Assembly (NCBI GenBank): GCA_028820215.1
Contig: JAPPKD010000105.1
Span: forward strand, 1 to 28,415
Origin: Spirochaetaceae bacterium
GTDB taxonomy: Bacteria > Spirochaetota > Spirochaetia > SZUA-6 > Bin103
Length of the DNA stretch: 28,415 nt
Direction: 5' to 3'
Below, one piece after another: positions 15,066 to 23,955 of this stretch. Below the pieces are notes generated by a model. The model saw nothing but the letters and a program-made list of their open reading frames with translations. It was not told the DNA's origin and searched no databases. A program made the translations under genes and the position numbers. Every line of letters begins with the position of its first letter. Within the stretch, counting starts at the first letter, position 1.

Positions 15066-15524
15066 GTGACGGCCTTGACCGGGCACGCCGCCACGGCCCT
15101 GGAGTGCGCCAAGGATCTGATCGCCCGCCGTGAGCACTCCGTCTTCGAGTTGCGGCGGAAGTTGCAGCAGAAAGGACACGCTCCCGTGACGGACGCGGTG
15201 ATCGAATCGTTGACCCGTGCCGGTCTCCTCGATGACGAACGGTTTGCCCGCGTCTGGCTGATCGCCCGGACCGGGCGAAAGGCCGAAGGGCGGCGCCGGT
15301 TGGTGGCGGAACTGATCAGGCGCGGCGTGAACGACTCGGTGGCCGAAGCCGTCGTGGAGGACGAGCTGCCCGTCGCCGTCGAGCAGGAATTGCTTCGGTC
15401 CAGCGCTTCGGCACTGCGAGCCGCCGGCCATGGCCGCGACGCGATCGCGCGCCGGTTGCTGGCCCGCGGATTCCCGGCGGCGGCGGTGCGCCGGGCGGTC
15501 GCGATGGACGAAGGATGGCAGTAG
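15066..15524 (+). CDS. recX: RecX-family regulator of RecA
   Basis: The 152-residue protein matches RecX, a small helical-repeat protein that binds RecA filaments and modulates recombination. The three-helix repeats are visible: ARREHSVFELRRKLQQKGH, then LTRAGLLDDERFARVWLIAR, then a RRLVAELIRRGV repeat and a final AIARRLLARGFPAAAVRRAV repeat. The start is a GTG at 15066 without a clear ribosome site, so a few residues of uncertainty remain. It sits 39 bases after rpsI; recA is not in the window. It converges on enolase with a 78-base gap. Confidence 0.88.
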   Translation: MTALTGHAATALECAKDLIARREHSVFELRRKLQQKGHAPVTDAVIESLTRAGLLDDERFARVWLIARTGRKAEGRRRLVAELIRRGVNDSVAEAVVEDELPVAVEQELLRSSASALRAAGHGRDAIARRLLARGFPAAAVRRAVAMDEGWQ

Positions 15525-15532
15525 CCTGGAAC

Positions 15533-15550
15533 GGGGACCGAACGATCCCC
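15533..15550. terminator. Weak hairpin between recX and eno
   Basis: GGGGA (15533-15537) can pair with TCCCC (15546-15550) around an 8-base loop in the gap between the convergent genes. There is no T-tract on either strand, so this is a weak candidate. Confidence 0.2.
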
Positions 15551-15602
15551 CGACAGGTGGGGATGGGCCGAAAGCGGAGCCGGAGGCGACGGTTTCGGGG
15601 CG

Positions 15603-16913
<1,311 letters not shown>

Positions 16914-16937
16914 TCAGTCATGCTTGCCTTTGGCGAT

Positions 16938-16966
16938 ATAGTAGTGGCTGGCAGGGAGCCGGTGAA
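16938..16966 (-). promoter_or_regulatory. Possible promoter of eno
   Basis: On the minus strand, TTCACC (16966-16961) and TACTAT (16943-16938) are 17 bases apart, 40 bases before the eno ATG. The -35 box overlaps the proposed start codon of the divergent gene, so the two genes would share control DNA. Confidence 0.4.
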
Positions 16967-17795
16967 GTTCGACCTCGTGCCGGAGATCGTGGACCGCATC
17001 GTGTTCGCGATGGAGGACCAGGGCGCCGACTATTCCGTGGACGTCGAAACCGCGGAGATGGTCAAGGATCGCGGCGCGCACCTGGGGGAACGGTTCGTCC
17101 CCATACCTCCGTGGCGGCCGATCGACGGGTTCCATCTCATGGAGCGTTTCGTGGCCGCCCTGCGCAATCCGATCCATCGCGACCGCCTGCGAAACGCGCT
17201 GAACTCGCGCGGGCGGGTGTTCCGCGCATTCAAGGACGAGCTGAGGAGCATCCCGTACGTGGAGCAACGCTGGTACCGCTTCAAGATGGCCGAGATGCGG
17301 CGGATCGTGACGGAGTGGTACGACCTGGAGCGGCGGTCGCGCGGGCTGGAACGACTCGGGCCAGAGCCGGAAGAGACCGACGACCTGGTGGCCAGCGAAT
17401 TCGCATTCGGCCGTGCCGATGCCGGGGACCTGGAGCACGTGGTCAGGCTGCACGAGGACGCACGGCACCTCACGGACGATCCGAATGCGTTGCTCGTGGT
17501 GGTGCGCGGGAGCCGGCCGGGGATCGTCGGCTTCATCGGCGGGGTGCCGGAAGGGAACGGTAGCGTCTGCGTCGGAGCGATCGCGGTGGCCCCCGAGTTC
17601 CGCGGTCTGGGCATCGGGCGGTCGCTGCTCTCGCACTTCATCGACGAAGCGGCCGGAGCCGGCTATTCCTCAGTGCAGGTGGCGTTGTGCGGCCAGGAGC
17701 AGGAGTTCGAGCGGCTGTTCGTCCAACAGGGGTTCAGCCCGGTGGCGAAGACGTTCCGGCTACCACTTGTTCCCACGGCGGAGCGGAAACCGTAA
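16962..17795 (+). CDS. UPF0158 domain fused to a GNAT acetyltransferase
   Basis: Two domains are seen in the 277-residue product. Residues 1-130 match the UPF0158 pattern: a YSVDVETAEMV segment, IPPWRPIDGFHLMERFV, LRNALNSRGRVFRAFKDEL and a WYRF...EWYDL end. Residues 148-277 are a GNAT domain with acetyl-CoA-binding motif A, VAPEFRGLGIGRSLL (209-223), and a typical C-terminal FVQQGFSPVAKTFRL segment. GNAT enzymes acetylate amines of small molecules or proteins; the substrate is unknown, and so is the role of UPF0158. The start is uncertain: GTG at 16962 follows AGGGAG, while an in-frame ATG lies at 16920. The 3' end overlaps the opposite gene by 62 bases. Confidence 0.8.
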   Translation: MKFDLVPEIVDRIVFAMEDQGADYSVDVETAEMVKDRGAHLGERFVPIPPWRPIDGFHLMERFVAALRNPIHRDRLRNALNSRGRVFRAFKDELRSIPYVEQRWYRFKMAEMRRIVTEWYDLERRSRGLERLGPEPEETDDLVASEFAFGRADAGDLEHVVRLHEDARHLTDDPNALLVVVRGSRPGIVGFIGGVPEGNGSVCVGAIAVAPEFRGLGIGRSLLSHFIDEAAGAGYSSVQVALCGQEQEFERLFVQQGFSPVAKTFRLPLVPTAERKP

Positions 17796-19614
17796 GCGGC
17801 AGCGCCAGGAACATCCTCCGGGGCGGCGCTCCGTCCGGCTCCTCCGCGGAGATCACGACCCCGAGGTCCAGGGAGAGCCACTCCTGCGTGGCCAGCAGGC
17901 GATCGGGAAGATCGAGCAACACCTCGACCCGCGCTCCGGGCTCGATGCTGCCGACCGGTACCCGTACGCCGGCGGCAAGCAGGCTGACACCGGTGCGGGC
18001 AACCACGCCGGGATTCTCCACCTGGACCGTGATGGCCACGGGAGACTGCAGCTCGGCGGCCTCGAGGTGCAGCCGCTCCGGGCTGACGACCAGGAACGGC
18101 TCCTGGAAGATTACCTTCTCGGAGTCGCCGCGGACCTCTACCGCGCGTTCCAGTCCGGAACGGCTCGCTTCGTCCTCCGGTGTCAGATCGAGGGCATGCT
18201 CGTAGAGTGCCGCCGCCAGGCCGGCGCGGTCTTGGGCCTGCGGCAGGTCTCCCCATTCCAGCGAGGCGACCGCATCGGCAAGCGCGAGCTCGGCAAGCTG
18301 CCTGGCGATGTCGGTCGGGCCCATGGTGCCGGCGGCATCGTCCGCCTTGATGGTGCCGGGACCACCGAAGCGCAGGATTCGTGCCCGCTGCGAGTCCAGC
18401 AGATAGAACTCGTCCCTGCCCGGCGCCGGTTCCAGCACAAACTGGGCCGGCAAGATCTCCCGGCCTTCGTCCGGAGCGTTGAGCAGCCACCTCGGGCGCC
18501 CGAGTTCGTCGAAGGCCCAGACCAGCCCGGAGCCGCCCAGAAGGACGGTTCCGTCGTCAAGCACCGCGAGCGCATGAGGAAACTTGAGCATCCGCGGGTC
18601 CACCTGGGGGCGAATCGAGTCGATCTCGCGGCCATCCAGACCGGCGATCACGACCCTGCGGTCGAACTGGTCGTACAGCACCATGCGCCGCTGGTCGTCG
18701 ACGTCCATGGCGTTGATGAATGGCGCGGCGACCGGTACGGGGCGCTCCTCGATAGCGAGTTCGGTCAGGTGCACGTAGGCCGGTCCGTTCCTGGTAAGGG
18801 CAGCCAACCCGCCGCCCGGGACGGCATCCAGCCGCCGCGCGTCCGGCAGGTCGAGGAAGGCCATGTCGTCGTCTCCGTTGCGCCGGCGGACGATGCGCGC
18901 GTGGTTCAGGTCGATCGCGAGCACGTCATGGGTCCAACTGGTGCGGGCGATCTCCTGTGGGGCCGTGGCGCCCGGCGGGCGCGCCTCCGGCAGCAGCGAT
19001 GCCGGGGTAGCCGCGATCAGCTCGAAGCGCGGCCCCAACTCGGCGGACCCGCCGGTCAGCAGCACGCTGACGCCGCCGTCGTGCGCGGCGAGGTCCAGGA
19101 TCTGCTCTTCGTACCCGAACGCGGACTCCACCACGGCCTCCGCGTCGCCGGTGGCCCGATCGACGGTGCGGAACAACGCGGCAATTCTTCCACCGTCGAT
19201 CACGTCGGTGATGTCAGGCGGAAGGTAGATCGGCGGCGGGAAGCCGGCGCGCGCCGCCTGCAGGTACCCGAGGTCGGCGACCAGTGCGGCGACGACCGTG
19301 TCGAGCCTGGTGGCGGAGGCCGTGCGCACGGTGGACGTCAGGGCACGCCCGGCCTCCAGGTCGGAGCTGGTGACTATCAGGTCCAGCCCTCCGGCACTGT
19401 CGTGGACGCCGATCTCGACCCGGATGCGAGACGGAAAGTCGGGGGGAATGCCGATCTCCTCGGAGGACAGGATCTCCTGCAGCCGTTCGACGAGCCGGCC
19501 TTCATCCAACTCCGCACGCGGGTCGATCGACCACTCGGCGATTCGCAACCCCACGGCCGGAACACTCGCGATGAGCAGGGCCGCGAATGCCACGGCCGCT
19601 CTGAACGAAGTCAT
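17734..19614 (-). CDS. Large exported beta-propeller protein, function unknown
   Basis: The 626-residue protein opens with a signal peptide (MTSFRAAVAFAALLIASVPAV). Next is an alpha/beta region (about 25-130; LVERLQEIL...IRVEIGVHD...VIVTSS-like) reminiscent of periplasmic nucleotide- or lipoprotein-binding domains. A long beta-rich region with propeller-like blades (FINAMDVDDQRRMVLYDQ, FPHALAVLDDGTVLLGGSG, FYLLDSQRARILRFG) follows. Then come a short helical repeat (LAAALYEHALDLTPEDEA) and a C-terminal Ig/CARDB-like domain (VAITVQVENPGVVARTGVSL). I do not recognise a named family. The ATG lies 7 bases after the murE-like stop, so it is in the same operon and probably acts in the periplasm or on the surface. 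Its 3' end overlaps the UPF0158-GNAT gene. Confidence 0.7.
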   Translation of the reverse strand: MTSFRAAVAFAALLIASVPAVGLRIAEWSIDPRAELDEGRLVERLQEILSSEEIGIPPDFPSRIRVEIGVHDSAGGLDLIVTSSDLEAGRALTSTVRTASATRLDTVVAALVADLGYLQAARAGFPPPIYLPPDITDVIDGGRIAALFRTVDRATGDAEAVVESAFGYEEQILDLAAHDGGVSVLLTGGSAELGPRFELIAATPASLLPEARPPGATAPQEIARTSWTHDVLAIDLNHARIVRRRNGDDDMAFLDLPDARRLDAVPGGGLAALTRNGPAYVHLTELAIEERPVPVAAPFINAMDVDDQRRMVLYDQFDRRVVIAGLDGREIDSIRPQVDPRMLKFPHALAVLDDGTVLLGGSGLVWAFDELGRPRWLLNAPDEGREILPAQFVLEPAPGRDEFYLLDSQRARILRFGGPGTIKADDAAGTMGPTDIARQLAELALADAVASLEWGDLPQAQDRAGLAAALYEHALDLTPEDEASRSGLERAVEVRGDSEKVIFQEPFLVVSPERLHLEAAELQSPVAITVQVENPGVVARTGVSLLAAGVRVPVGSIEPGARVEVLLDLPDRLLATQEWLSLDLGVVISAEEPDGAPPRRMFLALPLTVSAPPWEQVVAGTSSPPG

Positions 19615-19621
19615 GTCGCCA

Positions 19622-21187
19622 TCATCCCCGATATTTGGAATCATGTGTCTGGACTGCCGAGTGCGCTTCGGTAACCTCGTCCCACGGCTGCACATGATCG
19701 GCGTATTCTATGCTGCGCTCGTGGCCCTTGCCGAGCAGCAGCACGGTGTCGCCCGGTCGTGCCAGCTCCACGGCCGTAACGATCGCTTCACGCCGGTCCG
19801 GGATGAGCCGGGGCGCCGGCGCCCCGGCGACGAAGCCGCCGGCGATGTCCTTGAGGACCATCAGCGGATCCTCGCGGCGCGGGTCCTCATCCGTAAGGAT
19901 CACGATGTCGGCGTGCTCGGAGGCGATCCGGCCCTGCATGGCCCGCTTCTCGCGATCCTTCTCTCCGGCTGAGCCGAACACGACGATGGTGCGGCTGTCG
20001 GCGGCACGGTCCGCACCGCGGCACAGCCGCAGCCCGGCGAAGAGTTGCCGAAAGGCTGCCGGCGTGTGGGCATGGTCGACGATCATCGTGAAGCCGCGGT
20101 CATTGCGGATCTGCTGCATGCGTCCCGGAAGCGGGCTGAGGACCGGCAGCGCATCGAGCACGTGGTGCGGGGCAGCTCCGCCGGCGCCGGACGCCAACAG
20201 CAGGGCGGCGGCGATGTTGCCGGCCTGCACGGGGTCGCCGACCTGCACCCGGCACTGCCTGCGGACGTCGTGCAGCCGGACGGCCAGAGTCAGGCCGGAG
20301 CCGTCGGCTGCCAGAACCGTTGCGGTGCAGTCGGCCTCGCCGCCGCCGTGGGACGCCGGCGAAATGGTGCTGAAGCTCTGCGCCGCGGGGAACCGCGCAC
20401 GCAGGTCGTGCCACGCCCCGTCGTCCCGGTTGAGCACCGCCACGCCGCGGGAGCCGTCCGGACGATCCCGGACCATGTCCAGCAACGCCGCCTTGGTGTC
20501 GCGGTACCGCTCCCAGTCGCCGTGGAACTCCAGGTGCTCGTGGGTAACGTTGGTGATCGCCGCTGCGGCAAGCGGCAGTCCGTGCACCCTGCCGGCGGCC
20601 AGCGCGATCGAGGTGGCTTCGATGACCGCGGCGCGGCGGCCGAGGCCGGTCATGGTTGCCAGCAGCCCATGCAGCTCCGGAGCTTCGGGAGTCGACAGCC
20701 GCCAGGGCGTATCCACGACGCCGGTTCCGTCGTCGACGTAGACGCTCGACACCAGTCCGGCCGGGAGGCCGAGACGGTCGAGGAGCAGCTTCGTGAACCA
20801 CGCCGTGGAGCTCTTGCCGTCCGTGCCGGTCACGCCGACGAGCAGGAGGTTCCGTGCCGGGTCGCCGGCGTGCCAGGCTCCGGCGACCGCGAGGGCCGTC
20901 TTCACGTCCGGCACCTGCAGGTAGCAGACGCCGGGGGCGTAGCCCGGCAGATCGCGTTCGTGGATCACCGCGCGCGCGCCTCGGCGCACGGCGTCGGCGA
21001 TGAAGCGGTGGCCGTCGTCCTTGTTGCCGGGCCGGGAGACGAACAGTGCGCCGGGACCGGCCTGGCGCGAATCGTAGCGGATCGCGTCGATGGGGCCGGC
21101 CGCCTCGCCCCGGACGCGAACTGTGCCGATGCGGTCTGCCAAGTCCGCCAAGTCCCGCTGTCGAGGCGTGGGAGGAAGATCGCTCAT
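19622..21187 (-). CDS. murE: MurE-like UDP-MurNAc-tripeptide ligase
   Basis: Mur ligases add amino acids to the peptidoglycan precursor in the cytoplasm; MurE adds the third residue to UDP-MurNAc-dipeptide. The 521-residue protein has the three Mur ligase domains. DSRQAGPGALFV (39-50) is N-terminal and the P-loop GTDGKSST is at 121-128. STPEAPELHG, TNVTHEHLEFHGDW and the candidate carbamylated Lys232 follow, with DHAHTP (371-376) and GKGHERS (486-492) later. Several signatures deviate: GTDGKSS for GTNGKTT, EATSIAL for EVSSHAL, and TDEDPRRED (432-440) for the DNPR motif of diaminopimelate-adding enzymes. The third residue may therefore not be meso-diaminopimelate; spirochaetes often use ornithine. 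The start could be ATG 21187 or 21196. Confidence 0.85.
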   Translation of the reverse strand: MSDLPPTPRQRDLADLADRIGTVRVRGEAAGPIDAIRYDSRQAGPGALFVSRPGNKDDGHRFIADAVRRGARAVIHERDLPGYAPGVCYLQVPDVKTALAVAGAWHAGDPARNLLLVGVTGTDGKSSTAWFTKLLLDRLGLPAGLVSSVYVDDGTGVVDTPWRLSTPEAPELHGLLATMTGLGRRAAVIEATSIALAAGRVHGLPLAAAAITNVTHEHLEFHGDWERYRDTKAALLDMVRDRPDGSRGVAVLNRDDGAWHDLRARFPAAQSFSTISPASHGGGEADCTATVLAADGSGLTLAVRLHDVRRQCRVQVGDPVQAGNIAAALLLASGAGGAAPHHVLDALPVLSPLPGRMQQIRNDRGFTMIVDHAHTPAAFRQLFAGLRLCRGADRAADSRTIVVFGSAGEKDREKRAMQGRIASEHADIVILTDEDPRREDPLMVLKDIAGGFVAGAPAPRLIPDRREAIVTAVELARPGDTVLLLGKGHERSIEYADHVQPWDEVTEAHSAVQTHDSKYRG

Positions 21188-21231
21188 GCCGTCCATCGGC
21201 AGTGAGGGGCTCGCCCACTCGCGGGCGCTGG

Positions 21232-21253
21232 AAAAAAGGCGGATGCGCGCATC
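21232..21253 (-). terminator. Possible weak terminator with T-tract upstream of murE
   Basis: On the minus strand the palindrome GATGCGCGCATC (21253-21242) is followed 4 bases later by six T (21237-21232). The stem is only 4 bp with a 4-base loop, so it is weak. It could end hflKC transcripts before murE. Confidence 0.3.
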
Positions 21254-21311
21254 AATCGGACCCACTCACTATCATCGGCACGATCACGCCCCGGCTTGCG
21301 CGTCACCTGGC

Positions 21312-21334
21312 CGACCCCGGCCCCGCCGGGGTCG
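21312..21334 (-). terminator. Strong GC hairpin 25 bases after hflC
   Basis: CGACCCCGGC (21312-21321) and GCCGGGGTCG (21325-21334) form a perfect 10-bp stem with a CCC/GGG loop. It lies just past the hflC stop. No T-run follows immediately, so it may be a 3'-end stabiliser or act together with the T-tract at 21237-21232. Confidence 0.45.
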
Positions 21335-21358
21335 CGTGCCGACCGCGTTGCGCGGGCT

Positions 21359-22324
21359 TCAGCGCTGTTCGTACAGGTAGTCGAAGAACTCCGCGTCGGT
21401 GGAGAGGGTCTTCTGGAAGTTCGGCAGCAGCGCCCGGTACGCCTCGATCGCCTTGAAGAAGGCATAGAACTCGGGGTCGGTGTTGTAGGCGTTGGCATAG
21501 ATCGCGGCCGCGTCGGCGTCGGCCTGACCGCGGATCACCTTGGCTGTCCGCTCTGCCTCCGAGATGATCTCCAGCCGCTCCTTTTCGCGCTTGCCGAGCC
21601 ATTCGGCCTTGAGTCCCTCGCCGTCGGAGCGCCACGCCTGCGCGACCTGCTGCCGCTCGGTGATCATGCGGCTGTAGACGCTCTCGGTCAGGTCGTCCGA
21701 GTAGCGGATCTGGCGGATGATCACGTCGAGCAGCTCGATGCCGTAGAGCGCCTCCGCCTCTTTCGCGCGCCCCAGCATGTCGTTGGAGAGCTCGTCGCGT
21801 CCCTTGTCGATGGACGCGAACGTGACTTCGGTGTAGGTGTCGCCCAGGATCGAGCTGGCGTCCTGGGCATCGTCGGTGGACCGCCGCACGATCTGGTTGA
21901 TCACGTCGGAGTTGCGCACCGCCTCCTGCAGCCGGTTGTTGGAGATCACTTCCTTGACCGCGGAGTCGATGACCGCGTCGAGCCGCGTCTGGGCTCCCTG
22001 CTCGTCCTGGACCGACTCGTAGAACAGCACCGGATCGACGATGCGCCACCGCGCCGTGGTGTCCACGTAGATGAACTGCCGTTCCTGCGTCGGCACCAGG
22101 GTCGGGTCGCCGTCCCAGGAGATGATCTTCTTCGGATAGCGCACCACCTGGTCGATCAGCGGCGCCTTCAGCGCCAGCCCGGCGTCTGTCTTGGAGCGCA
22201 CGATGCGGCCGAACTGCAGGATGATCGCCTGCTGGCCTTCCTGCACCACGTAGAACGGCCCGAGCATCAGGAAGATCAGCAGGGCGGCGCCTGCGACCAC
22301 GACGATCGTGATGAAACGCTTCAC
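21359..22324 (-). CDS. hflC: HflC-type SPFH membrane protein
   Basis: HflC forms, with HflK, a large periplasmic cage that surrounds and modulates the membrane protease FtsH. The 321-residue protein has one N-terminal transmembrane helix (about 4-24). An SPFH/band 7 domain follows, starting VVQEGQQAIILQFGRIV and continuing through PTQERQFIYVDTTARWRI, GIELLDVIIRQIRYSDDL and a charged helical stretch (WLGKREKERLEIISEAERTA, cut here). A C-terminal AYNTDPEFYAFFKAIEAYR segment is characteristic of HflC. It overlaps hflK by 4 bases (ATGA). FtsH is not in the window. Confidence 0.94.
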   Translation of the reverse strand: MKRFITIVVVAGAALLIFLMLGPFYVVQEGQQAIILQFGRIVRSKTDAGLALKAPLIDQVVRYPKKIISWDGDPTLVPTQERQFIYVDTTARWRIVDPVLFYESVQDEQGAQTRLDAVIDSAVKEVISNNRLQEAVRNSDVINQIVRRSTDDAQDASSILGDTYTEVTFASIDKGRDELSNDMLGRAKEAEALYGIELLDVIIRQIRYSDDLTESVYSRMITERQQVAQAWRSDGEGLKAEWLGKREKERLEIISEAERTAKVIRGQADADAAAIYANAYNTDPEFYAFFKAIEAYRALLPNFQKTLSTDAEFFDYLYEQR

Positions 22325-23322
22325 TGGTTCCCTCCGAGCGACAACTCCTGTCCGAGCTGCTTGAGCGGGATGAAGTTGGTCAGGTTCTTGTCGATGAGGT
22401 CGGTGCCCTCGGCGTCCTTGAACACCTCCTCGAACATCTCGTAGTAGAGGCGCGTGCGGGTCACCTCCGGGCTCTTGCGGTACTCCTCGTACAGGTGCAC
22501 GTAGCGCGCCACGTCACCCTCCGCGCGGTTGAGGCGCTCGGCCTGGTAGCCCTCCGCCTCGGCGATGAGCCGGTCGGCCTCGCCGTGGGCGCGCGGGATC
22601 GTCTGGTTGTAGGCTTCCTTGCCCTCGTTGATCAGGCGGTTGCGGTCCTGGATCGCCTTGTTGACGTCCTCGAAGGCGTTCTGCACCGCGCCGCGCGGCG
22701 GCACGACGCTCTGCAACTGCACCGCGTCCACGCGCACGCCGATGTCGTAGCCTTCGATGCCGAACAGGGCGTTCATTTCCTCCTGCGCCCGCAACTGGAT
22801 GACCGGCCGCTCGTCGCCCATCACGTCCAGGATCGCGCGGTCGCCCACCAGCCGGTTGAACACCGACCGGGAGATGTCCTTGATCGTCGTCTCGCCGTCG
22901 ACGATGTTGAACAGCCATTTCTCGGGCTCGATGATCCGGTACTGGATCGACCACTTCACGTCGACGATGTTGAGGTCGCCGGTCAGCATCACCGACTCCT
23001 CGGGGAACTCCTGCGTGGAGAACACCGTGCGCACGCCGGCCTCCTCGGTGCGGAAGCCGAACTCCAGCTTGTGCAGCACCTCCGTCTCCACGTTGTAGAC
23101 GCGGTCGATCCCGAACGGCAGCTTGAGGTGCAGGCCGGGATCGCTGGCCCGGCCGACGTACCGGCCGAAGCGCAACAGGATGCCTTTTTCGCGCGCGTCC
23201 ACGACGTAGAAGCTGGACAGCACGACGATGACCAGCAGGACCGCGCCCAGCATGAGGCCGACCGCCCGCGGGCTGAAGCTGCCCGGCGCGCGTCGCTCTG
23301 CGGATGAATCGTTTTCTGACAT
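22321..23322 (-). CDS. hflK: HflK-type SPFH membrane protein
   Basis: The partner of HflC in the FtsH-associated complex. The 333-residue protein has a short cytoplasmic N-terminus, one transmembrane helix (about 21-43) and a band 7 domain. Signatures include VDAREKGILLRFGRYVG, DPGLHLKLPFGIDRVYNVE, SVMLTGDLNIVDVKWSIQYR, VVPPRGAVQNAFEDVNKA and the later EADRLIAEAEGYQAERLNRA. The glycine-rich cytoplasmic N-terminus of enterobacterial HflK is missing, as in many other bacteria. The ATG at 23322 has a strong GGGAGGAG site 5 bases upstream and a good promoter further upstream. hflK comes first in the operon. Confidence 0.94.
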   Translation of the reverse strand: MSENDSSAERRAPGSFSPRAVGLMLGAVLLVIVVLSSFYVVDAREKGILLRFGRYVGRASDPGLHLKLPFGIDRVYNVETEVLHKLEFGFRTEEAGVRTVFSTQEFPEESVMLTGDLNIVDVKWSIQYRIIEPEKWLFNIVDGETTIKDISRSVFNRLVGDRAILDVMGDERPVIQLRAQEEMNALFGIEGYDIGVRVDAVQLQSVVPPRGAVQNAFEDVNKAIQDRNRLINEGKEAYNQTIPRAHGEADRLIAEAEGYQAERLNRAEGDVARYVHLYEEYRKSPEVTRTRLYYEMFEEVFKDAEGTDLIDKNLTNFIPLKQLGQELSLGGNQ

Positions 23323-23383
23323 GGGACTCCTCCCTTGGGGGGGACGGGGACCGGGCGCGTATGCCGGCCCTTACACACTGCCG

Positions 23384-23413
23384 ACGATATACCCGGAGCC
23401 GCGCCAGGGTCAA
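23384..23413 (-). promoter_or_regulatory. Predicted promoter of hflK-hflC
   Basis: On the minus strand, TTGACC (23413-23408) and TATCGT (23389-23384) are separated by 18 bases; an overlapping TATATC gives 16. The leader to the hflK ATG would be about 55 bases. It faces away from the DUF2089 promoter. Confidence 0.5.
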
Positions 23414-23482
23414 ACCGGAGACTTCCAAGGCCGTGCGATGCCGGGAAATCGTCGCGATACCTGAATAAAGTTCATGATTCGA

Positions 23483-23511
23483 TTGACTATGTGAAGGGAT
23501 GTGCCTAGGTT
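23483..23511 (+). promoter_or_regulatory. Predicted promoter giving a leaderless DUF2089 transcript
   Basis: TTGACT (23483-23488) and TAGGTT (23506-23511) are separated by exactly 17 bases. The ATG at 23518 begins 7 bases after the -10 box, where transcription should start, and no Shine-Dalgarno site can fit between. The surrounding 23460-23500 is unusually AT-rich for this genome. Confidence 0.55.
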
Positions 23512-23517
23512 CGGAAC

Positions 23518-23955
23518 ATGGCATCGGATGTCCAACCTCCGCTGGGACCGTGCCCGATCTGTGATCAGCGGCTGCAGGTTGCCGAATATGCGTGCGGGTC
23601 GTGCGGCGTCACCATCCGCGGTCGCTTCGAGCGCTGCGACCTGTGCGCGCTGCCGGACGACCTGCTGCACTTCGTGCGGCTGTTTCTGCACGTGGAGGGC
23701 AACCTGCGGGAGGTCGAGCGGCGGCTGGGGATGTCCTACCCGACGGTCAAGGCCCGCCTCAAGGCGGTGAATGCCGCGCTCGACGCACCGGGCGAACGAC
23801 CGGGCGCCGGCGCTGCGGAAGGAGGCGACCAGGGCCGACTGCGCCTACTGCGCCGCCTCCGCGATGGGGAGCTGTCGCTCGCCGAGGTCATACGGCGCCT
23901 GCACGCAGAGGACGCGGGCGCCGGGGGAGGGAACGATGGATCGGATCACTCTTGA
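23518..23955 (+). CDS. DUF2089 zinc-ribbon/HTH regulator
   Basis: The 145-residue protein has a zinc ribbon (Cys12, Cys15, Cys26, Cys29 in CPIC...CGSC), an extra CDLC pair (40, 43) and LPDDLLHFVRLFLHVEGN. A sigma-region-4-like helix-turn-helix follows (about 61-85; REVERRLGMSYPTVKARL), together the DUF2089 pattern. After a disordered linker it ends with LLRRLRDGELSLAEVIRRLH (109-128), a SHOCT-like helical hairpin. It is probably a DNA-binding regulator, likely of its own operon, but this is inferred. Its 3' end overlaps the next gene by 20 bases. The ATG at 23518 appears leaderless. Confidence 0.88.
   Translation: MASDVQPPLGPCPICDQRLQVAEYACGSCGVTIRGRFERCDLCALPDDLLHFVRLFLHVEGNLREVERRLGMSYPTVKARLKAVNAALDAPGERPGAGAAEGGDQGRLRLLRRLRDGELSLAEVIRRLHAEDAGAGGGNDGSDHS

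Noticed and set aside
20045..21205. 386-codon open frame on the plus strand opposite murE
   Set aside because: It is antisense to a gene with clear Mur ligase motifs and shows the Arg/Gly/Ala-rich composition of a GC-driven shadow frame.
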